64,000 nucleotides of DNA from the NCBI GenBank assembly GCA_016617855.1, contig JAECUM010000841.1, forward strand, positions 62,001-126,000. Direction: 5' to 3'. This document shows, one piece after another, positions 1 through 9,638 of the stretch. The notes under the pieces are model-generated. The model worked only from the letters and a program-made list of their open reading frames with translations, did no database searches and was not told the origin of the DNA. The position numbers were made by a program, and so were the translations under genes. Position 1 is the first letter of the stretch; every line of letters starts with the position of its first letter. Source of the stretch: Megalonaias nervosa. Lineage: Eukaryota > Mollusca > Bivalvia > Unionida > Unionidae.

Positions 1-965
1 TCCAAAAATTTTCAATTTCTCCGTTGGTCGTCCACTCGTGTCTATCAGAGAAAGCGTAATAAGGATAATTTTCAGGATAAAACGATGATGCGCTTCCCTC
101 AAATCCAACTGCTGATTTAAACAATATTGGAACATATCCCACATTATTTTTGGTTCGTTTTACACTACTAAACAGACTGTCAACATAAGCTTTATTTGTC
201 AGATCGTTAGGGTTAACTGGAACGTAATTCGTCATTATCTTGTTGGCTTTCATGTTTATGTTCCCTGACATCGGTCCACCGGATTTCTTAAAATATGGTT
301 AAGTTCTTCTTTTAATTGAGCATAACTAATAGCATCAGTGTTATCAGATGGTGAGGTTACTGGTAGTCCAGTTATTTTTGAATTTAACATGGACAGGTCA
401 CCTGTCATTGTATCACCGGCTTTGGTAAGCTTATTATCGTCAACAGATTTTAGTTGTGCATAACTTACAGCTTGTGTTTGATTTAAGTTTTCTGGCGGAT
501 ACACAATCTCTAAATTTATTTTTAAAAATTCCTGACATGTTGATATTACTTGTAACTGTCCCACCTATTTTATCAAGTTTGTTATCATCAACATACTTCA
601 ACTGCAAATAACTTACCGCTTGAGTTTGATTTAAGTTTGCTGGTGGATACCTGGTCTCCAAATTTATAAATTTTTTTCCTGACATATCTAAGTTACCGCT
701 CAAAATTCCACCAGATTTATCTAGTTTATTATTGTCGACTAATTTAAGTTGTGCATAACTAACAGCTTGTGTATTAACGACATTTATTGGTGGATAATCT
801 GTTTCTAAATCTAGTACTCGTTGATTTGACATAAACAAGTTTCCCGTCATTGTGTCGCCGGATTTTTTCAGGTAACCTGATAAATCAACCTTACCATCTG
901 TTATTGTTGTACTTACAGCCGATGAATCTCCTACTAATGTTCCAAATTTTTGTATAATAGCTCAT
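1..965 (-). pseudogene. Fiber/attachment protein with phage-tail-like shaft repeats (element A, partial)
   Basis: The start codon is at 963-965, only about 57 bp from the start region of the divergent ATPase gene. The protein is a series of ~40-residue repeats with a core like GNLxMS-KK-I-LETxYPP followed by TQAVSYxQLKxVDDNKLDK. This pattern resembles trimeric phage tail-fiber shafts. A frameshift lies within the first ten codons and another near 560, and the C-terminal head leaves the window at base 1. The last visible residues match the first part of the discoidin-like head seen in the element B copy at 26300-26817. Host attachment is an inference from architecture and position. Confidence 0.75.
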
Positions 966-1021
966 TATTTATTTATCGTCTGACAATTTTTTTTATATAA
1001 CATAAAATTGTATAACAATAA
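966..1021. promoter_or_regulatory. Short divergent intergenic region, fiber / ATPase (element A)
   Basis: About 56 bp of AT-rich DNA separates the divergent fiber and ATPase genes. It corresponds to the 36-bp gap in element B and must hold both promoters if each gene has its own. Confidence 0.45.
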
Positions 1022-1671
1022 TTGCAAAATCGTCGATATTAAACTTTGATACAGACCGGTTGGTGAAAGATAAACATGAAAACGAACTTCCAGTTGGAAG
1101 AACTGGATCTGGGAAAATAAACTTGCTTATGAATTTACTTCTCGGAGATAATTTTAACTACGATCGCGTTTATATTTACACAATTAATCCACAACAGGAT
1201 AAGTACGAGCTACTTAACAATTATAATGACAAACTTCGTGATGATCTTGAGGCTGATGAAGATTTTTTTATTATCAAACAACCAGAAGAACTTGTTCCAG
1301 TTAATCAACTTGATTCGTCCGAACACAAGATAGTTGTTTTTGATGATATTCCGCTAAACAACGAGGAAATGAATAAAATAAGATCATATTTTTCATTATC
1401 ACGTAATAAGAAATGTAATTCTATTTATCTCGCCCAAGGCTTTTATAATGTTGACAGATTTATTCGGCGAAATACTGGTTGTTTTATAGGACTTGACAAT
1501 GTTGACGTTAGAAATATCGCGAACGAACAATGTGGTGATGTAAGTAAAGATAAATTTATTGAATTATATCATACAGCGACGGCAAATAAATATGACCTTT
1601 TTTTGTTTGATAAATTAACAAATGATACGAGTAAAATGTTTCGCTGTTGTATTGAAAAATATCTACAGTAA
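1022..1671 (+). pseudogene. A32-like FtsK/HerA genome-packaging ATPase (element A, damaged)
   Basis: Homologous over its length to the intact 230-aa ATPase of element B. The role is ATP-driven packaging of viral DNA into the capsid. Walker A is present but altered: the residues just before it are deleted, and the motif reads GRTGSGKIN, where element B has GRTGSGKTN, so the metal-coordinating Thr is Ile. Walker B (HKIVVFDDI) is kept. The ATG region is deleted, and three residues are missing after NTGCFI. It runs divergently from the fiber gene and upstream of the structural genes. Loss of function is an inference from the altered P-loop and missing start. Confidence 0.9.
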
Positions 1672-1697
1672 TTTTTATAGAAAATAGTATATAATTA

Positions 1698-2796
1698 ATG
1701 GAAAGACAAGCAAAGTACAGAAAACATATAGAAAATCTATAAAAAAAAACTTGTTAAATCTAAAGCTGAACTTAGGCAGATGAGCCAACAAGCATGACAT
1801 GGTCAAGTGGATGCAGCAGAAACAGCAGCAACAATTCTCAAACCAGTTACTGAGGCTTTACTTGGAAAACAACCTGAAACTAAATCACTATCAGAAGAAG
1901 AACTTAAAAAATTACAAGGAAAAGGTTTACTCGGATAAGTTAAAGAACAACAAGAAGCAGCTGCTGGAAGAATTATTGGTAGATCTGAAGAAGAAAAAAG
2001 AAGATTAGCTGAGTCACTTGTAGCAAATATAGCTGATCCTGCTGCAAGACAAGCTGCACTAGATCAGCTAATAAATGATCCACTAGCGCTTCAACAAAGA
2101 TTAACACGCTTAACCACATGGGAGATTGAAGATATTCTAAAAAATTTATCAGAAAAATTAGAGGATATTGAAAAGGAGCAAGAAAGAATTGGCGAGTTGA
2201 CGGTAAAGTTTATGGGAGTTGAAGATAGAAGATGATGGTATATAAAACAAGCAAATAATGAGATAACAAAGGATGAATATGATAAATTTTTAGAGAAAAA
2301 AGAAGGAAAAAATCTTGATAATATAAATAAATGGAATGATGATGAATTTAACAAACTTATTGATGATTTAAATAAAATAATAAGAGACGGTATTGTTGCT
2401 AAAAATGAGTTAAACACAACCGTAGAAGAGGAAAATATGCTTCCATTTTATGATAAAATAAAAGAAGGTATTATTGCTTTAACAGTAGGAAAAACAACAC
2501 AAGACAGTAGAATAAAACCTTTTGGTAAGGGGTGGGATTTTAAAAGGAAATTTTTTGTACTTGATAAAAGTCCTGTAAAACAATATAGAGAAGAAAAAAC
2601 TGGAAAAGGAGTTAGAATATTTTCATCAGTTACTGAAATGATTGGCAGATTAATGTTATTGATATCATCAAAAGAAGCTGGAAATGTTGGTGCTGAAATT
2701 GACAATGAAATTATTGACATACTTGATAATTTGAGATCGGAAAATTTATTAACATCTGACGAATACGAAACTTTACATCGCGACTTAATTTTATAA
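1698..2796 (+). pseudogene. Coiled-coil structural protein of unknown function (element A)
   Basis: The ATG at 1698 follows the ATPase stop by 26 bp. An early in-frame stop comes within 15 codons, then there are shifts near 1800-1990 and a TGA near 2234. The readable pieces are rich in Lys, Glu and Gln with long predicted helices. The C-terminal part (from about 2437) is well conserved with element B, including SSKEAGNVGAEIDNEI and LTSDEYETLH. Its position between ATPase and penton in both copies suggests a virion protein, but no family was recognised. Confidence 0.65.
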
Positions 2797-2810
2797 AAAT
2801 ATAATAATAA

Positions 2811-3569
2811 ATGTTAGCAACATTATTACTAGACTCTAGCCAATCTGATAAAGAAAGCGCAAATTTTTTATGTAAAGTATATTCCGCCAATAGAACTAGA
2901 TCGTGAAAAAAATATGAAATTGGACTAATTTCCTGCACTTGTTGGAATTCTATGGCTAATGTAAAATCTGGAATTAACGATGAATTTACATTTACTACTC
3001 CTAGTATAGATCATCCATTTACCACATGGAAAACATTTAACATTCCACAAGGAGCTTATAATATTACTGATTTAAATAAAATAATAAAAGAACTTATAAC
3101 AAAAAATGGAGGTAAAGCTGATAATTTTGAGCTTACACCAAATTATAATACGTTACGTGCTAGAATGATATTAAAAGATATATTCGTTTATCTAGACAGA
3201 CCAAAAAGTATCGCACCACTGATAGGATTTGATTATTTGGTATATTCTGCTGTTGCTGAAAATGTTGTTACATATGATAGTGAAAGTCCAGTGAATATAA
3301 CTGATGTAAACGCAATATTGGTAAATTGCTCTATTGCATCTGGTTCTTATTCAGCTAAAGGTAGTAAAGGACAAACGATATATAGTTTTTCACCAGACGT
3401 TCCACCAGGTTCTCTTATGCAAATTAGTCCACGTCAAGTTATTTATTATCCGTTAAAAGTTGAAAATCAAATAACAGAAGTAAATATGCAATTGACAGAT
3501 CAGTCTCGACGACAACTGTATTTTAACAATGAAATTGTTACTTATTATTTACACTTACGCGAACAATAG
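2811..3569 (+). pseudogene. Penton / minor capsid protein, single jelly roll (element A)
   Basis: Recognised by the order of motifs typical of Polinton minor capsids: IPQGAYNITDLNK near the N-terminus, NYNTLRARMILK, an SIAPLIGF segment, PVNITDVNAILVNCSI, TIYSFSPDVPPG and a final strand with VNMQLTDQSRRQL. The role is to plug the vertices of an icosahedral particle. The ATG at 2811 is followed by a frameshift and stop near 2900. From 2952 the frame is open to the stop at 3569 (205 aa). It lies between the coiled-coil gene and the small Ala-rich gene, as in element B. Confidence 0.85.
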
Positions 3570-3621
3570 TAAACATATTTTCTAAAAGATTTGGTAATAA
3601 AATTATACAACCTCAGATATA

Positions 3622-3966
3622 ATGAAACAGAAAAAAGTTTATTGAAGAAAAATAGTAGGAGGATTTTTGGGAAATATATTTGCTAAAATTATAGAAAAAG
3701 CTCCAGAAATAGCTCATAAAGTTGCGCCAATTGCACTTGACGCATCAAAAGCTTTTGCAACTGGAGCTGCATCTGCTGCTGGAACTGCTGTTGGACAAAA
3801 AATAGCTGATAAAATAAAAAGACCGACAATCAAACAAGCTATTTCAGAAATCGCACCAACAAAAGAAACTCAACGCGCAATGATAACAACAACAACAAAA
3901 CTTTTATCACCGAAAGGAGAACAAATTATACAAAAATTAATATCTAAAGTAACAACACCGAAATAG
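3622..3966 (+). pseudogene. Small Ala-rich amphipathic virion protein, possibly pVI-like (element A)
   Basis: The start is set by a TATAATG at the ATG (3622). A TGA at codon 8 breaks the frame, after which the frame is open to 3966. The product has a Gly/Phe/Leu N-terminal patch (GGFLGNIFAKIIEKAP), an Ala-rich middle (KAFATGAASAAGTAVGQK) and a charged C-terminal half ending KLISKVTTPK. Its size, composition and place between penton and major capsid recall membrane-active minor proteins such as adenovirus pVI, but that assignment is inference only. Confidence 0.6.
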
Positions 3967-4014
3967 CTTCGCTATCGTTGATGACAAAATTTTGTATAAC
4001 CTAATAAATAAAAA

Positions 4015-5404
4015 ATGTCTGTTAAAAATTATCTCGATTTAGCAGAACGAAGACGACGCGGTAACAGAATTTGAATATACTGAGTATCTCGATGAAAATT
4101 CTAACGAACCTAATAAGGCTGGCGTTAGAACATTTAATACTCGAGACGATGAAGTATTTCTACTGCCTCATAAAGCAATGTTAGAAGTTCGTGGTCAGAT
4201 TATGACAGTAGCTGTTCCACCTGTCGCAATTGCAGCTGATGCACAATTAGCTCTTATAAATGACTGTTGGTGTTTATTTAAAAGTGCCAGATATCAACTA
4301 GCTAATCAAACTGTCGAAGATATTTCAAGTCACTTACAAGTTGCAAGTACAATCTTAAATATTATTTCGTTTTCCGATGATTACTCCAAATCAACTGCAA
4401 CTAATATGATGTGGTTTAAAGATACTGGAATTGGTACAGCAGGATCTGTAGAATTTATTTTAAGAGGTGTTTTAATTCACGGAGCTGATGCTGCTGCCGA
4501 TTTACCAATTGTAAGAGGTTTTCTTATTGCTAATGCAGCCGCACTAGGTATAGTCGTACCAGCTGCAGATGCTAATGCAGATGCTACAAGAGTTACTCTT
4601 ACTGCAGCTTGTAATAATCTGGGTATAACACCACCAGCTGCGGCTGCTGACGGTGTTGCAATGTTAGATTTAGTTATTAACACAATTGGATTTCGACAGA
4701 CTTTACAATGAAGGTTATACTAGGAGAAAGGCTCTTGCAGCAGTATCAAGTCAAATTACAATGATGCTGCCGTTAAGTACAGTATTTGGCTTTTGCAGGG
4801 ACTACAATAAAGTATTTCGTGGAGTTAAACATACGCTTATTTTAGATCGATCAGAACAAAATGATTGTTTATTTCGACTTGGCGGGGCTGATGTACAGTT
4901 TGTTATAAACAAACTTGCGCTGTGGATGCCACGAATAACACCGACAATCTCGAAATCGCTCGAATTAGATGATATTCTTAAAAACCGCACAAAGAAGATT
5001 CATTTTCAGCAACATAATATATATCAAACAGCAGTTCCAAATACCAAGACTACATATGGCGAGTCACAACAACGTCAACTGAACAAAAACCACGGCAATT
5101 ATTTGTTGTATTTCAACAGCAAGCGTGACGTGTTAACCAACAACAAAATAATGCGATATTTGATAATGCTGATGTTGGAGACGGATCTCAGATATCAGTA
5201 GAGGAATTTCGTACACTTTATCCGATATTTTATTTTGATGTTAGTAAACAAAATGAAAGAGATGTAATTTCAACTGCTGATATTGAAATTACATGGACAT
5301 TAGGAGCAGTTCCAGCAGCGCAGTTGTATGTATATGTGTTAGTGATCAGCGACAGAACTATTACGATTGATTTTGTTGGAGGTAAAATGTCGGTACAAGT
5401 TTAA
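4015..5404 (+). pseudogene. Major capsid protein, double jelly-roll hexon type (element A)
   Basis: The gene starts MSVKNYLDL and ends GGKMSVQV. Conserved landmarks are FGFCRDYNKVFRGVKHTLIL, FVINKLALWMPRITP, and near the C-terminus EEFRTLYPIFYFDVS and ITWTLGAVP, all in the order found in Polinton major capsids. This protein would build the trimeric capsomers. The copy is badly broken: a frameshift near 4050, another near 4680, another near 5040, and a deletion near 5175 that removes about 45 codons present in element B. An Ala-rich surface-loop-like insertion (about 4480-4670) is variable between the copies. Confidence 0.88.
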
Positions 5405-5423
5405 TCTGTAACTTTAATATAAG

Positions 5424-5815
5424 ATGGGAAAATATATTGTAAAAGAAATATATTTGACTGATGGTCAAGTTAAAAATTAGCAGCTGCTGTTGCAAAGAAA
5501 AGGCAGGTTTCATTAAAGGTCAACCCTAACGCAGGTGTTTTAGGTACTTTAACAAAATTAATGTTAACCAAAAAACAAGTAAATAAATACGATCGCAAAA
5601 AACCTTTTGTTTTAAATTTAAGTGCTACACAAATCACTGCAATGTCAAAACAAGGTGGTTTCTTCGGTCCAGCACTATCTGTAATGGCCAGAACGTTAAT
5701 ACCTAAAATTTTGCCAGTGTTAGGTACATTAGGATTAGCAGCGGCGTCTGGAGCAGTATCTGGCGCAACGAAAAAGACAGTTGAAGGTCATGGAATAAAG
5801 AAAGTTTTTGTCTAA
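5424..5815 (+). pseudogene. Core-like protein with hydrophobic C-terminal segment (element A)
   Basis: Homologous to the intact gene at 19837-20259. The frame breaks at about codon 18, where a run of A is one base shorter than in element B, and reopens by 5561. The C-terminal part holds KQGGFFGPALSVMARTLIP and a Gly/Ala/Leu-rich membrane-like stretch. The product resembles small adenovirus-type core or membrane-active peptides; this is an inference from composition and position after the major capsid gene. Confidence 0.6.
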
Positions 5816-5826
5816 AGATAAATATA

Positions 5827-5999
5827 ATGCCCAGACGAAAAACAGCAAAAAGAAAGACAACGACGAAAAAAAGACACGACCGAGGAGAAAAGGTGGATTT
5901 ATTCCAATAGCCCCGTTACTAGCAGGATTAGCAGGAAGTCTATTGCCAAATCTGTTAGGAGTAGGACGAGGACTAATGTTGCCAGGAACAAATAGATGA
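5827..5999 (+). CDS. Basic pX/mu-like core peptide, possible recoded frame (element A)
   Basis: The start is taken at the ATG inside TATAATG (5827). From there the frame encodes a very basic peptide starting MPRRKTAKRKTTTKK, then ends at a TAG near 5910. The -1 frame instead continues past a poly-A run (7 A) into RRKGGFIPIAPLLAGLAG and stops at 5999. The hydrophobic part alone could start only at a TTG (5808). Element B shows the same arrangement with 10 A, so the phase is preserved. A basic head plus GGF-hydrophobic tail resembles adenovirus pX/mu, a DNA-condensing core peptide. The stop overlaps the ATG of the protease gene. Confidence 0.6.
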
Positions 6000-6413
6000 A
6001 GTCGACCGCGTTAAGTAATTTTGATATACTTGATAAACTAAAAAAAAAGTAAAATAATTTCAGTGGAGTTCATTCTAAAGATGAACTTACGGCGATTCCA
6101 GAGACGCCAGGTTCGTGTGTCATAAATATACAAGATTTCAATGACGGATCTGGTACACATTGGGTAGCTGTTTTTGATAACAATTATTTTGACTCGTTCG
6201 GAATTCCACCAAGTGACGCAATAAAAAAATATATGACTAAAAACAAATTATTCGTCTAACCAAATTCAACCAGTTGGAACTTCTGCTTGTGGATACTATT
6301 GCGTAATGTTCATTAAACAGATGACCGAAAATCCAGATTTTTTAAAGTTTATTTTGCAATTTGACAAACAACCTTCTCACGCTAGTGATGAGATTGCAAT
6401 TAATTTTATCTAA
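5996..6413 (+). pseudogene. Adenain-like cysteine protease (element A)
   Basis: This is the maturation protease of Polinton/adenovirus-type capsids (Ulp1-like fold). The ATG at 5996 overlaps the stop of the upstream gene. Catalytic landmarks are the His in GSGTHWVAVF, the acidic residue in NNYFDSFG, and the Cys in GTSACGYYCVMF, with the upstream Gln of the oxyanion region in NQIQPVG. An early stop follows a run of nine A near 6050, and a second frameshift near 6230-6260 separates the His/Asp half from the Cys half. It would have processed capsid precursors in the assembling virion. Confidence 0.82.
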
Positions 6414-6428
6414 ACTCACTGATATACA

Positions 6429-6617
6429 ATGTCAACATATTGTCTTAAGTGTAAAACTAAAACAGAAAATAAAGACGAAAAAACAGAAAAAACAAAAAAT
6501 AATAGAATAATGCTGAAAAGTATTTGTGCAATCTGTGGAAAAAGAAAAAGTATGTTTTTGCCAGCAACAAAGTTGTCCGGAGAGGGTCATCCAGAAATTA
6601 TTTTAGGAGATGATTAA
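6429..6617 (+). CDS. Small zinc-ribbon protein (DUF5679-like) (element A)
   Basis: An intact 62-aa frame starting at an ATG just downstream of the protease. It has a CLKC pair at residues 5-8 and a CAIC pair near residues 33-36, giving a four-Cys zinc ribbon, plus a basic stretch GKRKSMF. The pattern matches the short zinc-ribbon proteins often found in Polintons and some large DNA viruses. The function is unknown; nucleic-acid or protein binding is likely. The element B copy at 18947-19141 has a frameshift between the two Cys pairs. Confidence 0.75.
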   Translation: MSTYCLKCKTKTENKDEKTEKTKNNRIMLKSICAICGKRKSMFLPATKLSGEGHPEIILGDD

Positions 6618-6624
6618 TAAATAA

Positions 6625-7140
6625 ATGACATGCGAGTGCGATTGTGATAGAGATTTATGTCTTGAGCAAAATAAAATTGTTACATATTGTCAGAAATGCA
6701 ACAACAGAGAAATAATTGGTTTTGGTATAGATATACATAAATTAATTGGCAAATTGCCGAAACCAAAGGGCGGTTGGACATTGCCAGGCCATAAATATAC
6801 TGGACCTTATAATCCTCCTGATAAACAACTTGACGAAAACGATAATCCGCTGCCAGGACAAGAGCTTTACAATCAAGTTGATGCAATAGCGATGCGCCAT
6901 GATATCTGCTACAGAGATATTGAACGTCCAGACAACGAACAAAATAAACACAGCTGCGATAAAGTAATGTTAGACGAACTTCGTGATATGAAACCTGTAA
7001 ATATGCGAGAACGTGTTGACCGAAGGCTGGTCCAGGGTTTTATTGGAGCAAAATATAAATTAGGTCTCGGAAAAAAGAATTATATGATGATCTTGCGTCT
7101 GAGCTACATAAACCTAAAAAAAAACGTTTCCGCGACGTAA
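6625..7140 (+). CDS. Parvovirus-type phospholipase A2 domain, N-terminal part of PLA2-integrase gene (element A)
   Basis: The gene starts with a Cys-rich segment (CECDCD, YCQKC) likely to bind zinc. The PLA2 core follows: the calcium loop GHKYTGPYNPPDKQLDE and the catalytic helix MRHDICYRD with the HDxxY signature. In parvoviruses and adintoviruses this activity breaches endosomal membranes during entry. After a basic helix (RERVDRRLVQGFIGAKYKLG) the frame is lost near 7080. In the other frame a linker of the LHKPKKK type leads straight into the integrase, so the PLA2 and integrase were probably one reading frame. Confidence 0.8.
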   Translation: MTCECDCDRDLCLEQNKIVTYCQKCNNREIIGFGIDIHKLIGKLPKPKGGWTLPGHKYTGPYNPPDKQLDENDNPLPGQELYNQVDAIAMRHDICYRDIERPDNEQNKHSCDKVMLDELRDMKPVNMRERVDRRLVQGFIGAKYKLGLGKKNYMMILRLSYINLKKNVSAT

Positions 7141-7987
7141 AGTTGTCGCAAATGCCGTTGATGATATCTTGGGATAGATCTAGTTGATGTCTCAAATCTA
7201 GCTCATTTTAATGACAACAAGAGATATCTTTTTAATGTTGTAGATGTTTTTAGTAAATACGCGTGTAGTGTACCCGTTTCGGATAAAACAGGGACATCGA
7301 TGGCTGATGCATTAAAACAAATAATAACAAGTACAGAAAGAAAACCAAATAGAATCTGGACTGATCATGGAGCAGAATTTTTAAATTAAAAATTTGAACA
7401 GTATTTAGAGCAAAATAACATTAAAAGATATGTTACAGGAAATGAGGGAAAAAGTGTCATCGTTGAAAGATTTAATCGCACGCTCAACCGAAAAAATCCA
7501 CAAGTATTTGACAGCTAAAAATACGAGTAAATATATTGACAATTTACAAAAAATTGTTGACGATTGTAATAACACGAAACACAGATCCATTTCGCTAGGC
7601 AAAAGGAAAATGTCGTCAAACGACGCGATTGCAAATCCAATATTAGCAAACGAAAATATGTACCGCAGACATAAATTTAAAGTTGGTGATAAAGTTAGAA
7701 TTTCTTTGACGAAAAAAACATTTGAGAAAGGATATACTCATAACTGGAGTGAAGAAGTATTTGTTGTTGATAAAGTACTTTTAACAATACCAGTTACATA
7801 CTCGTTGAAAGATTTATTAGGCGAGACCATAACTGGCAGTTTTTGCGAGCAAAAACTTCAGAAAACAGAACAAGATATATTTGTTATTGAAAAAGTTATT
7901 AAAAAGCGCGGCAACAAAAGTTTAGTTAAATGGCGAGGGTATGGCGATAAATTTAATAGCTAGGTACCAACTAAGTCGATCGAATAA
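7141..7987 (+). pseudogene. Retroviral-type (rve) integrase with C-terminal chromodomain (element A)
   Basis: The DDE integrase catalyses insertion of the element. Landmarks are the first Asp region (FNVVDVFSKYACSVP), the second in RIWTDHGAEF, the Glu in KSVIVERFNRT, then a C-terminal SH3-like part (RRHKFKVGDKVRISLTKK) and a chromodomain (FVIEKVIKKRGNKSLVKWRG). Breaks: a TAA soon after HGAEF near 7388, a shift near 7490, and a TAG at 7961-7963 where element B has Trp. The 3' end overlaps the convergent unknown gene. The chromodomain may have guided insertion toward chromatin, an inference from family knowledge. Confidence 0.9.
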
Positions 7988-8444
7988 TATTATTATAAAT
8001 TTCTTCGTATTTTATTAATACTGATTTACATTTTACTGGTTTACATAAAGAAATTAAATGTAATTTTCTTGCATCGTCGATTGGCATTAAATTAAATATT
8101 TTAACAAAAATAAAATCGTATTTTATATTTCTTTGTTGTCCAGTTATTTTTACGTTTAAAAAGGGTTTTATAAGTTGCCAAAATATTTGATGCTCTGTGA
8201 TAGTAAAATTAAATTTTATTATTTTTTTAGCAATATGGCACTTAACATCATATCGATTAGTTGTTGGTCTGCTTAAATTTTTTTTACTAACAACAACATC
8301 ATCTTCTTCTTCATCATAGTTATGCAAAATATCATTTTCAGTATAACCAGCAAATCTGTCATTAGTAATATTTTCTCATGTAAAATTTGAAACTGAAACA
8401 AAATCTCCCGAATATAGTTTAGCCAGTCTCTCAATTAAGTTCAT
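7971..8444 (-). pseudogene. Conserved acidic-middle protein of unknown function (element A)
   Basis: The start is at 8444 (MNLIERLAKLYS). A TGA near codon 23 breaks the frame; from 8327 it is open to the end. A short acidic stretch (DEEEDD) is followed by a conserved block RPTTNRYDVKCHIAKKI, then HQIFWQLIKPFLNVKITG. The gene ends tail-to-tail with the integrase, overlapping its last codons. The homologue in element B is at 17060-17580. No family was recognised. Conservation of the Trp/Phe-rich block suggests a folded domain. Confidence 0.55.
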
Positions 8445-8483
8445 TATTATAATATATCTTTTGTCTAATTAATAAATAATAAG

Positions 8484-8758
8484 ATGTTCGGAGAAATAAA
8501 ATATCATTAAAGAGTTAATATAGTAAATCACAAAGAATTAGCTGAGGCAATTCGAAATTGTTTGTTGGGAAACAGTTTTTATTTTGTTATGATAACATTA
8601 GGCGAATCTGACAGTTTTTATTAACAGTAGCAGAAAAAATAAAACTTGATACAAATAAAATGATGACATTACCATTTAATAGCGACGATATTATGGAATT
8701 TAGTCATAATTGTCTTACTGGAAATGATATAGAAAATATCATTAGTTATCGTATTTAA
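8484..8758 (+). pseudogene. Small conserved protein of unknown function (element A)
   Basis: Homologue of the intact 98-aa gene at 16729-17025. Shared segments include IKYH near the start, HKELAEAIRNCLLG, and the C-terminal FSHNCLTG-like end. A stop occurs at codon 9 and a deletion/frameshift near 8620. The last bases overlap the end of the HNH gene on the other strand. The function is unknown. Confidence 0.5.
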
Positions 8759-9567
8759 AATTAAATCTATCAAATGTCAACATTGACTTTGCTGATTTTG
8801 TTACATTATAAGCTACAAATTTTACTGCACGCGGATTAATTTTATGATATTTTGCCGCAGATGCCATTGATCTAAATTTTATATCTTCAAAAGTTTCGAG
8901 ATTTATTGAAATTGTTTGTCTGGCTGGATTTTTAAAATTAGAACCATCAAAACCGGCTCCGCGTCTTGTGTTTTCTTTTGGCGTAACCAAATCTAAATTT
9001 TCTAGACGATTATCTGTTTTAATACCATTTTTATGATCAACAGCTAAACCATTAGGTATTAGTCCGTTAAAAGTTTCAAACACAAAACGATGAGATTGAT
9101 AATAAACAAAATTAGTTTTTGTTCCACGTACATTAACACCAAGATATCCACTGTTCTGCAAAATTCCAACAACTTTTTTTGCTTTTTTTATGTCTAATAA
9201 TTCCCTTATCATTTGTCTCACATAAATCAAATACTGGGTGAGGTTGAAATTCATTTTGTAATGATAAATTTTCAATATTATCATCAGCAACTGAGCTATT
9301 TACTCGATAAACTCGTTGTCCTTCTGGAATATCGTCGCAAAACAAAGTATAAATAAAATCTTTTCTAAACATTTTAATTCTTTCTGTATTATTGCCTTTT
9401 ACTGAAATTATCATTCCAGCTGGTGTTGATATGCCAACAGATTTTTTAGATATTATATTAATAACAGAACCTAACATATTTGCTGCATATAAATTGTACT
9501 TTGGGTGTACATGATAAAATTCTTGCTCTTCTGCAGTCAATCTCAGATATCTCAAAATTTCTGTCAT
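8742..9567 (-). pseudogene. HNH homing-type endonuclease, two modules (element A)
   Basis: The gene starts at an ATG in TATAATG (9567). The N-terminal module ends in a DNIENLSLQNEF segment. It looks like an HNH_3-type fold without the Asp-His pair. The second module carries the complete signature: VDHKNGIKTDNRLENLDLVT followed by KEN. A C-terminal segment (SMASAAKYHKINPRAVKF) looks like a NUMOD1-type DNA-binding helix-turn-helix. One frameshift near 9180 separates the modules. Such enzymes nick or cut DNA and spread by homing; their role inside a Polinton is unknown. It lies convergent to the small unknown gene and divergent from PolB. Confidence 0.8.
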
Positions 9568-9638
9568 TATACTATAAGGATTTTTATATCTCTAATTAAA
9601 ACAAATTCAATTAAATATAAAATATTACTATCTATATA

